Under the pieces are notes generated by a model. The model worked only from the letters and a program-made list of their open reading frames with translations. It made no database searches and was not told where the DNA came from. Shown one piece after another: positions 1 to 5,504 of a stretch of 5,628 nucleotides of DNA. The DNA is from Pedosphaera sp. GTDB lineage: Bacteria > Verrucomicrobiota > Verrucomicrobiia > Limisphaerales > SIAT01. The number at the start of each line of letters is the position of its first letter. Within the stretch, counting starts at the first letter, position 1. The stretch lies in assembly GCA_009691645.1 (NCBI GenBank), contig SIAT01000122.1:1-5628 (forward strand), in the 5' to 3' direction. The position numbers and the translations under genes are program-made.

Positions 1-10
1 TTAACTGCCT

Positions 11-802
11 ATGAAAACGCCGCTCCTACTCGCCACCCTCGCACTGGCGCTCGTCGCCCACGACGCCGCCGCCCAGACACTGGCCGGCACGATGGCCGTC
101 GGCGGCATCACCTCCACCCTGCAAGGCATCGGCGGGATGAACTACGGGGCCATCCGCAACCAGGCGCGGGGGGTGTCCAACGCCAACAGTAATTACCAGT
201 CGACGCTGAACGGACTGATGACGGATCCGAACACGACGACGCAGCAGCAGCAACCGCCTCCTCCTCCGCCCACTCTTGCCGGCAAGACCCCCACTGGTGG
301 CGCTGGTGGCGCTGGTGGTAGCAACCCCGCTGGTAACTCTGGTAATAATTCAACCAATTCAACCGGCGGCAGCGAAACGGTCCGCGGCAGGACCATATCT
401 GCGCAAAGCACTTCGATGATGGCGCAGATGCGTTCGAACCCGCGCAACATACTCAGCACGATGGGCGGTTCCAGCAGCGGGACCAACCAGTTGAGCAGCC
501 GTCCTCGTATTTCACTGCGCGTGCAGACGACTCCCATCATTTCATCGCGCGGATCGGGCATCTCCACGCGCGGCGGCACCTCCGGTGGCGGTAACCAACA
601 GGGTGGCGCAACAGGCGGCCAACAACAAGGTGGTGGCGCGGGCGCTTCTACACTGGTGGATCCCAACGCCGGCGGCAATCAACCCGCCGTCCCTGTTCCC
701 AACGCCCGCGGCAATCAACCCGCCGTCCCTGTACCCAACGCCCGCGGCAATCAACCCGCCGTCCCTGTACCGCCTTTACAAGAATTTCCTATCAATTATT
801 GA
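11..802 (+). CDS. Secreted low-complexity Gly/Asn/Gln/Pro-rich protein with C-terminal 12-residue repeats
   Basis: This 263-residue protein is not one I recognise. Residues 1-21 look like a Sec signal peptide: MK, a Leu/Ala-rich core, then a DAAA-Q cleavage region, so the mature protein probably starts at Q22. Residues 22-70 are the only part of ordinary composition (LAGTMAVGGITSTLQGIGG, then NYGAIRNQARG). Residues 75-87 run from Thr through four Gln to six Pro. Residues 92-125 and 181-213 are Gly/Asn/Ser/Gln-rich. Residues 126-180 are a more complex basic, Ser/Met-containing island. Residues 219-254 are three copies of N-A-(G/R)-(R/G)-GNQPAVPVP, and the protein ends PLQEFPINY. It is probably an exported, largely disordered surface or matrix protein, which is inference. 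The start is supported by the signal peptide; only 10 bases precede it, so the ribosome site cannot be judged. A terminator follows 52 bases after the stop, so it is the last gene of its transcript. Confidence 0.8.
   Translation: MKTPLLLATLALALVAHDAAAQTLAGTMAVGGITSTLQGIGGMNYGAIRNQARGVSNANSNYQSTLNGLMTDPNTTTQQQQPPPPPPTLAGKTPTGGAGGAGGSNPAGNSGNNSTNSTGGSETVRGRTISAQSTSMMAQMRSNPRNILSTMGGSSSGTNQLSSRPRISLRVQTTPIISSRGSGISTRGGTSGGGNQQGGATGGQQQGGGAGASTLVDPNAGGNQPAVPVPNARGNQPAVPVPNARGNQPAVPVPPLQEFPINY
665..772 (+). repeat. Three tandem 36-bp repeats coding for 12 residues each
   Basis: The units are 665-700, 701-736 and 737-772, all in frame, and each encodes one Asn-Ala-x-x-Gly-Asn-Gln-Pro-Ala-Val-Pro-Val-Pro-type block. 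Units 2 and 3 agree over their first 35 bases and differ only at the last base. Unit 1 differs from unit 2 at two positions (a G/C change in the third codon and a T/A change near the end). Near-identity at synonymous sites points to recent duplication or slippage. Because the unit is a multiple of three, copy-number change keeps the frame. Confidence 0.95.
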
Positions 803-854
803 TCCGAACCCCGGCGTGCCGATTCGACTCCAATAAGCCGACGCTCCTTTTTCC

Positions 855-887
855 AGCCCCTCCATTGCGGAGGGGCTTTTCTTTTTT
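855..887 (+). terminator. Intrinsic (rho-independent) terminator after the secreted repeat protein
   Basis: A perfect 9-bp stem (AGCCCCTCC at 855-863, GGAGGGGCT at 869-877) encloses the 5-base loop ATTGC. A T-rich run to 887, broken by one C, follows. It fits termination of the plus-strand gene ending at 802. On the minus strand the same hairpin is followed by GGAAAAAGG, not a T-run, so it should not terminate the converging ffh transcript. Confidence 0.9.
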
Positions 888-922
888 GGACGACAACGCT
901 GGAGAGAGCGCCTTCGAAACCA

Positions 923-2269
923 TCACCGCCCGAGCATTCCCGGCAATCCGCCGCCGCCCATCTTTCCCATCATCTTCTGGAACTTGCCCATCTTCTTCAT
1001 CATCTGCTGCATCTGAGTGAAGCGGTTGAGCAACGTGTTCAGTTCTGCCACCGACACCCCGCTGCCTTTGGCGATGCGTATCCGTCGGCGCGCGTTGAGG
1101 ATCTGCGGGCTGCCGCGCTCCTGCGGCGTCATCGAGCAAATCATCCCCTCCATCCGCCGGAACTCCTTCTCGCCCTTCGAGAGATCCGCCTGCTTGAGCA
1201 TCTGTGAACCGCCGGGGAGCATGCCGATGACGCTCTCGAGCGAGCCGAGTTTTTTCATGCCGCGCAACTGTCCAAGAAAATCCTCCAGCGTGAACTGCCC
1301 TTTGCGCAACTTCTCCTCCATCCGCTTCGCGTCCGCCTCGTTCACCGATTCGGCGGCCTTCTCGACAAGGCTCACCACATCGCCCATGCCGAGGATGCGC
1401 CCGGCCATCCGCTCCGGATGGAACGGCTCGAATTCGTCCAACTTCTCGCCCACGCCGGCGAACTTGATCGGCTTGCCGGTCACGGCCTTGAGCGAAAGCG
1501 CCGCGCCGCCGCGCGCATCACCGTCGAGCTTGGTGAGGATCGAGCCGGTGATCTTGAGCGCTTGATCGAAGTGCGTCGCCACATTCACCGCCTCCTGTCC
1601 CGTCGCCGCGTCGAGCACGAGCAGGATCTCCGTCGGCTGCACCAGATCGCGCAGGCGAACCAATTCCAGCACCAACGGCTCGTCGATCTGCAACCGGCCG
1701 GCCGTGTCGAAGATGACCGTGTTGCGGTTGTTCGCCTTGGCGAACTCGATCGCCTCGCGCGCGATCTTGAGCACATCCGTCTCGCCGCGCTTCACGAAGG
1801 TCGGCACATCGAGTTGCTTGCCGAGCGTCTCCAATTGATCCATCGCCGCCGGCCGATACACATCCGCCGCCACCAGCAACGGCGAGCGCCCCTGCTTGGC
1901 GAGCAACCGCGCGAGCTTGCCGGACGAGGTCGTCTTGCCCGCGCCGTGCAGACCGACCATCATCACACAGCTCGGGTTCCCGCCGAAGGCGAGACCCGCG
2001 TTGGTCGAGCCGAGCAGTGTCACCAACTCGTCGTGGATGATCTTCACGACCTGCTGGCCGGGTTGGACGCTCGCGAGCACCTCCGCGCCGAGCGACTTCT
2101 GCCTCACCTGCTCGATGAAATCGCGCGCGACCTTGAAGTTCACATCCGCGTCCAGCAACGCCAACCGCACTTCGCGGAGCGAGTCGGCCACGTTCGCCTC
2201 GGAGATCTTGCCGAGACCGCGGAGATTCTTGAAAGCCTGCTGGAGCTTGCCCGTCAGCGAATCGAACAT
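923..2269 (-). CDS. ffh: Signal recognition particle protein Ffh (SRP54 homologue), GTPase
   Basis: Ffh binds 4.5S/SRP RNA and the signal sequences of nascent proteins. It takes ribosomes to the membrane through GTP-dependent pairing with the receptor FtsY. The protein is 448 residues, normal for bacterial Ffh. The N domain is at about 1-90. The G domain has the P-loop GLHGAGKT (106-113), DVYRPAA (136-142), DTAGRL (188-193), TKLDGDARGG (246-255) and AGVGEKLDEFEPF (271-283). The M domain follows from about 320, with the SRP RNA-binding stretch ARRRIRIAKGSG (393-404) and a Met/Lys/Gly-rich tail ending GLPGMLGR. The start at 2269 gives the family's usual MFDSL N-terminus. A TTG 28 codons upstream is open but adds an unconserved Arg/Gly-rich stretch. 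No Shine-Dalgarno site is visible before the ATG. The usual Gln of the GLQGxGKT loop is His108. No other gene shares its strand downstream within the window. Confidence 0.98.
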   Translation of the reverse strand: MFDSLTGKLQQAFKNLRGLGKISEANVADSLREVRLALLDADVNFKVARDFIEQVRQKSLGAEVLASVQPGQQVVKIIHDELVTLLGSTNAGLAFGGNPSCVMMVGLHGAGKTTSSGKLARLLAKQGRSPLLVAADVYRPAAMDQLETLGKQLDVPTFVKRGETDVLKIAREAIEFAKANNRNTVIFDTAGRLQIDEPLVLELVRLRDLVQPTEILLVLDAATGQEAVNVATHFDQALKITGSILTKLDGDARGGAALSLKAVTGKPIKFAGVGEKLDEFEPFHPERMAGRILGMGDVVSLVEKAAESVNEADAKRMEEKLRKGQFTLEDFLGQLRGMKKLGSLESVIGMLPGGSQMLKQADLSKGEKEFRRMEGMICSMTPQERGSPQILNARRRIRIAKGSGVSVAELNTLLNRFTQMQQMMKKMGKFQKMMGKMGGGGLPGMLGR

Positions 2270-2433
2270 GACAGCACGGTAACGGGCTGAGCGGAGGTTT
2301 GACAAGCGCGCGCCCCTATCGCCAAAGCCGCCGTCGCGAATATCACCCCGCAAGAGTTCCCGTTGAACACGCCCAGCGGCGGCGTGCCGAGACTGGATGC
2401 CCAGATCTCAGCGACTTTTTCGTAGTCAGAAAA
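2270..2433. other. Intergenic region between the small secreted protein and ffh
   Basis: These 164 bases contain the weak ffh promoter candidate near their end. A short CACGCC/GGCGTG inverted repeat at about 2368-2386 has no T-run, so it is not a convincing terminator. No gene is evident. Confidence 0.5.
2276..2305 (-). promoter_or_regulatory. Candidate sigma-70-type promoter for ffh, possibly giving a leaderless mRNA
   Basis: Read on the minus strand, TTGTCA (2305-2300, five of six bases of the -35 consensus) is followed after 18 bases by TACCGT (2281-2276, only the TAnnnT pattern of a -10). If used, transcription would start about 6-7 bases further on, at or next to the ffh ATG at 2269. 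That would fit the missing ribosome-binding site. The -10 match is weak, so this is a suggestion only. Confidence 0.3.
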
Positions 2434-2826
2434 TCACGGCTTCAGGAGAACCTGATTGCTGTCGCGATCGAGGACAAACTGTTTCCCCGGTCGTGGCGTG
2501 GGGACATGCGTGATCAACTTGCCGGTGGCGAGCTGTTTCAAGTCCTGCGGAAAGGGGCGTCCGGCGGCGAGCCAGAAAGTGAGCGCGGCATTCAGTGCGC
2601 GCAGATGCGAGTCGGGCGAGTTGCTCTCCAAATCTTTCTGGAATGGCCCCATCGCATCACTGGCGATGTTGGGCGCAAAGGTGCCCGGTTCGCCCAGCTC
2701 TGTGGTCGGCGTTTTCGCCGGCGCGGTCGGCGTGGCGGCGCCTGTTGCCGATGTCGTGGCAGCTTTGCGGCAGGCGGTTCCGGCCAGTCCGACGAGGGCG
2801 CACAGGGCTAACGGGAGGAACTTCAT
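2434..2826 (-). CDS. Small secreted protein or lipoprotein paired with the prepilin-type gene
   Basis: The protein is 130 residues. Residues 1-18 form a signal peptide (MKFLPLALCALVGLAGTA) followed by Cys19. LAGTA-C resembles a lipobox, although Gly rather than Leu sits at -3, so lipid attachment is uncertain. Residues 20-55 are Ala/Thr/Pro-rich and probably a flexible linker. The rest looks folded: SHLRALNAALTFWLAAGR (about 74-91), PFPQDLKQLATGKLI, then a Pro-rich turn and GKQFVLDRDSNQVLLKP. I recall similar short proteins in Verrucomicrobia with a helix, 'P.dL..L...g.i...P.PppGk.yvid' and a C-terminal strand, often next to prepilin-type genes. That is memory rather than a search. It begins 9 bases after the upstream prepilin-type frame ends, so both probably share one transcript. 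No Shine-Dalgarno site is seen, so translation may depend on coupling. Function unknown. Confidence 0.75.
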   Translation of the reverse strand: MKFLPLALCALVGLAGTACRKAATTSATGAATPTAPAKTPTTELGEPGTFAPNIASDAMGPFQKDLESNSPDSHLRALNAALTFWLAAGRPFPQDLKQLATGKLITHVPTPRPGKQFVLDRDSNQVLLKP

Positions 2827-2835
2827 AAGCCAACG

Positions 2836-3626
2836 CTATTGAGTATCCCAGATGTTGTTCGGATCCCCCTCGGGGAACTGGTAAAGCTGAGGCGTATCCA
2901 GAAATTCGAGCCGGCCGTCCAGAAACAGACTCCCCACACTATCTTTGCTGCCATGCCGTTTGGCGAAGAAGCGGACGTGCCCAGCCGAGCCGAACATGTT
3001 CATGCGATGGATGTGGCTCGTGCCGAAAGTTGGGCCGCCTTCCGACGAAATCGCACCGGCAGTGATGGTGGTGAAGCGATCGGCGGCCGGGTTCGAATAG
3101 GAATCCGCCAGATAGATGCTTTGCGCGGGATTTTTCCACACGACTTCGAGCGGCCAGGCGAAACCGTCGCCGTTGTTCAAGGTGTTCCCCGAGGCGGTGC
3201 GGTAGCTGGGCGTGGATTGGTAAATGTTGGCGATGGAACCCCAGTTCATGAGGCCAATGTTAGTGGTGTCCTGAGCTTGCGCCGCCGTCACCTGAAATTG
3301 GGAGCTCGGGCAGTTGTATAATTTCTAGGCGTCCGCGATGTAAGGCATCAACATCGGCCGCCACCAGAAGATATGCTTGGCCACGAACCCATCGAAGTCG
3401 CCGGAGTAAAAAGCCGAGGCCATCCCGATTTGCTTGAAGTTGTTCTGACAGGCGGTCTTTTACCCTTTGTGTTTGGAGTCGGCCAGTGCCGGCAACAACA
3501 TCGAGGCGAGGATGCCGATGATGGCGATCACCACCAGCAATTCGATCAGCGTGAACCCAGCTCTCGCACGCGCAGAGTGGCGCGCGGGGATGCCGTAGCG
3601 CGGGTGATGATAAAAGGCGATTTCAT
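2836..3626 (-). pseudogene. Decayed prepilin-type (type II pseudopilin-like) gene: one frameshift and two in-frame stops
   Basis: An ATG at 3626 opens MKSPFIITRATASPRATLRV and reaches TGA at 3548-3546. The pilin signature GFTLIELLVVIAIIGILA lies in another frame from 3558, with no start codon between it and an upstream TGA (3630-3628). A short indel, perhaps in the GAGAG near 3560-3566, explains this. The pilin frame continues SMLLPALADSKHKG, stop (TAA 3462-3460), KTACQNNFKQIGMASAFYSG, then GDFDGFVAKHIFWW and PMLMPYIADA, stop (TAG 3327-3325), then KLYNCPSSQFQV. It then runs open to TAG at 2836, ending with a globular C-terminus containing RHGSKDSVGSLFLDGRLEFL and PNNIWDTQ. All parts after the frameshift are in one frame and match PVC prepilin-type proteins: methylated N-terminal helix, C-x-NN-x-KQIG, NCPSS, and H-x(n)-DG near the end. 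A GTG at 3291 could open the last 151 codons, but that product would lack the export helix. Assembly errors are the alternative. Confidence 0.88.
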
Positions 3627-3744
3627 ATCAGGATTTCGGTCCAACAGTTTAAGAACGATACGGCTGCACGGGGAATCAGAAGCCCAAGACTGCGGCGGCA
3701 TTCAACGATGCTTCACGGATTCCAGCCGAGGCATCGGGCCGGCG
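3627..3744. other. Intergenic region between the C39-like gene and the decayed prepilin gene
   Basis: These 118 bases lie between the C39-like stop and the prepilin ATG. I see no intrinsic terminator with a T-run on the minus strand, no good -35/-10 pair and no strong ribosome site before 3626. Whether the prepilin and small-protein pair has its own promoter cannot be decided by eye. Confidence 0.5.
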
Positions 3745-4329
3745 TTAGGCGCGTTTCGTCAGGCCGCGAATTTTTCCTGCGCGGCCTTTTCCCCAGCAGA
3801 TAAGCGCGCCAGTGAGGCGCATCCGCTCGAACATGCGCCGCGGGATGACGTGCTCGCCAAAGAGGCTCGCGCCGAAAAGATACATCCAGCCGTTGCCCGC
3901 GGCGAAGAGACGCGCCGGCCGCGTTTGATACCCGTAGATGACAAGCCAGTGCGCCGAGTCGTCGCGCTTGTCGTGGTCCACGGAGCAGATGACCGGGAAG
4001 CCGTCGTCAATCGCGCGACAAAGACGCGCGAAGGAAATGCGGTGCCGCAGATGCTTCACGCCGACGCCGCTCTCACTCAACGCCCGCGCGAGTCGGGGCG
4101 TGGAGGTGCCGCGCGCCAAGGTCGATCCGCAGCGCTCATAGAAGCGGCGGAAACCGCGCCGCGCATCGAACGCCTCCACGACGGCCCATCCGGCGACCGC
4201 GCCGCAACTGAAGTCGTCCACCTGCGAATAGCCCGTGAGATCGAGCGTCACCGCGCCACTCGGATGCGCCAACCGATCCGGCACGCAGATGACGCCGGTG
4301 ATTTTCGAGATGAGATCGGCGAGGCTCAA
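3745..4329 (-). CDS. C39/papain-like cysteine peptidase-like protein
   Basis: The protein is 194 residues and looks like a single papain-fold domain. YSQVDDFSCGAVAGWAVVEA (34-53) has the Gln(36)...Cys(42)-Gly pattern of the oxyanion Gln and catalytic Cys at the head of a helix. HWLVIYGY (127-134) supplies the His followed by a strand. GNGW (145-148) sits where C39-type enzymes have their third residue, here Asn146 rather than Asp. Known relatives cleave peptides (often at double-Gly leaders) or are peptidases of unknown target; I cannot name the substrate. There is no signal peptide or membrane segment, and no ABC transporter domain is attached. The start is TTG at 4329, overlapping the upstream stop as TTGA. 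GGAAAG lies 5 bases before it (4340-4335), which supports translational coupling to the serine hydrolase gene. A helix-rich Arg-containing tail ends GKIRGLTKRA. Confidence 0.7.
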   Translation of the reverse strand: MSLADLISKITGVICVPDRLAHPSGAVTLDLTGYSQVDDFSCGAVAGWAVVEAFDARRGFRRFYERCGSTLARGTSTPRLARALSESGVGVKHLRHRISFARLCRAIDDGFPVICSVDHDKRDDSAHWLVIYGYQTRPARLFAAGNGWMYLFGASLFGEHVIPRRMFERMRLTGALICWGKGRAGKIRGLTKRA

Positions 4330-5504
4330 GGCTTCTTTCCGAACAACTCCTGCGCCGCCTTCACGAAAGCGCCCTGTGCCTTGCCGCCTTCACCGGGATA
4401 GCCCGCGTGCTGCACGAGCCAGACGGTGATGAGGCCGCGCGCCGGGTCGATGCTCATGTTCGTGGCGAGCGCGCCGCCGTGGCCGAACGTCGCGCCGGCG
4501 GACCAGCCGAGGCCGTAGCTTTCCTTCAGGCTCGCGGGCGTCTGGCGGCTGGTCATCTCCTTCACAGCCTTCGCGGAGAGGTAGCGTTTACCGTTCAGTT
4601 CGCCGCCGTTGAGGACCATCTGGCAGAACTTCGCGACGTCGCTGGCCGTGGCGAACAAGCCGCCGGCGGGCATCGGGAAACGCTTCGCGCGATCGTCGAG
4701 CGGGTAGCGGAGCTGGCTGATGCTGTTCGTCTCCAGACCGGTCTTCGCGGCGTTCGGCTTGTGCGGCGTGGCGATGCGTTTGATCTGCTCGGCGTTGGGC
4801 CAGAAGGTCGTGTCCGTCATGCCGAGCGGCTTGAACAAGCGCACATCCATGAACGCCTCGTAACTCTGGCCGGTGAGAACCTCGATGAGCCGCGCGGCCG
4901 TGTTGATCCCGGCGTTCGAGTAAGTGTATTTCGTGCTCGGCTCGAAAATCAGCGGCGTGGCCGCGTAGCTGCGGACGGCGTCGCGCAGTGACAATCCGTC
5001 GAGCGTCGGCTGCTCGGCGGCGGACTTGAACGGCAGGCCGCTGGTGTGGCTGAGCACCTCGCGGACGGTGATGGGATGCACGGGCGCCTTGAGCAGCGGC
5101 GTGCCGTCGGCGTTCTTGCCGGCGACGACCTTCTGGCCCTTGAACTCCGGGAGGTATTTCTCGACCGCGTCGTCGAGGTTCAGCTTGCCTTCATCCACGA
5201 GCATCATCACGGCGGCGCCGGTGATCGGCTTGGACTGCGAGGCGATCCAGAAGATCGCGTCCGTCTTCATCGGCCGCTGCGTCGCGCGATCGGCGAAACC
5301 GACGGCTTCGATCGCGAGCACCTTGTCCTTCGACGCCACGAGCGCGACCGCGCCGGCCAGATCGCCTTTCTCGACGAACGGTTGCAGCGCAGTGGAGATC
5401 GCCGGGGCGGCGGCGCTGGCGGTCGTCGGGAGTTGAACGAGCGACAGGTGGAGCGCGGCGAGAAGCAGCGCGGGGATACGGGATGTGTGTGTGTTCAGTT
5501 TCAT
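4326..5504 (-). CDS. Class C beta-lactamase-type serine hydrolase (penicillin-binding protein/esterase family), exported
   Basis: The protein is 392 residues from the ATG at 5504. Residues 1-31 are a signal peptide (basic MKLNTHTSR, a Leu/Ala core, then TTASA-AAP). The catalytic motifs of the family are present in order: S89-Q-S-K92 in FWIASQSKPITGAA, Y195-S-N197 in KYTYSNAGINTAARLIE, and H342-G-G in ATFGHGGALATNMS. Other family blocks include DEGKLNLDDAVEKYLPEFKG, REVLSHTSGLP (148-158) and PAGGLFATASDVAKF (279-293). Families with this layout include AmpC-type beta-lactamases, D-aminopeptidases and EstB-like esterases. Most environmental members next to sugar-hydrolase genes are probably esterases or peptidases rather than resistance enzymes, so the substrate is open. 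An AAGGA site 9 bases before 5504 favours this start over an in-frame ATG at 5534, which would put the site inside the gene. Its ATG overlaps the upstream sialidase-like stop, and its TGA overlaps the next gene's TTG. Confidence 0.92.
   Translation of the reverse strand: MKLNTHTSRIPALLLAALHLSLVQLPTTASAAAPAISTALQPFVEKGDLAGAVALVASKDKVLAIEAVGFADRATQRPMKTDAIFWIASQSKPITGAAVMMLVDEGKLNLDDAVEKYLPEFKGQKVVAGKNADGTPLLKAPVHPITVREVLSHTSGLPFKSAAEQPTLDGLSLRDAVRSYAATPLIFEPSTKYTYSNAGINTAARLIEVLTGQSYEAFMDVRLFKPLGMTDTTFWPNAEQIKRIATPHKPNAAKTGLETNSISQLRYPLDDRAKRFPMPAGGLFATASDVAKFCQMVLNGGELNGKRYLSAKAVKEMTSRQTPASLKESYGLGWSAGATFGHGGALATNMSIDPARGLITVWLVQHAGYPGEGGKAQGAFVKAAQELFGKKP

Noticed and set aside
542..754. Minus-strand frame with IAAGVG..DGGL repeats
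   Set aside because: It is only the reverse reading of the 36-bp repeats in the plus-strand secreted protein, which has a signal peptide and a terminator.
1418..2290. Long open frame on the plus strand opposite ffh (290 codons)
   Set aside because: It is rich in Arg, His, Leu and Glu with no recognisable domain and lies wholly antisense to a clear ffh. It is an open frame caused by high GC and codon bias.
2270..2353. Longer ffh start at TTG 2353
   Set aside because: It adds 28 residues not seen in Ffh proteins. The MFDSL start at 2269 is the family's normal N-terminus.
2313..2433. Frame stays open after the small secreted protein's TGA (FSDYEKVAEIWASSLGTP...)
   Set aside because: It could suggest a truncated longer protein, but the 130-residue form ends naturally, the extension shows no family pattern, and open frames of this length are common in GC-rich DNA.
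3761..3790. 8-bp perfect inverted repeat (AGGCCGCG / CGCGGCCT, 11-base loop) followed by TTT on the plus strand
   Set aside because: It lies within the 3' coding end of the C39-like gene, would act only for plus-strand transcription where there is no gene, and the T-run is very short.
3373..4401. Plus-strand open frame of 342 codons
   Set aside because: It is antisense to the decayed prepilin gene, the C39-like gene and the end of the serine hydrolase. It has Arg-rich composition and no motif, while the minus strand gives recognisable families.
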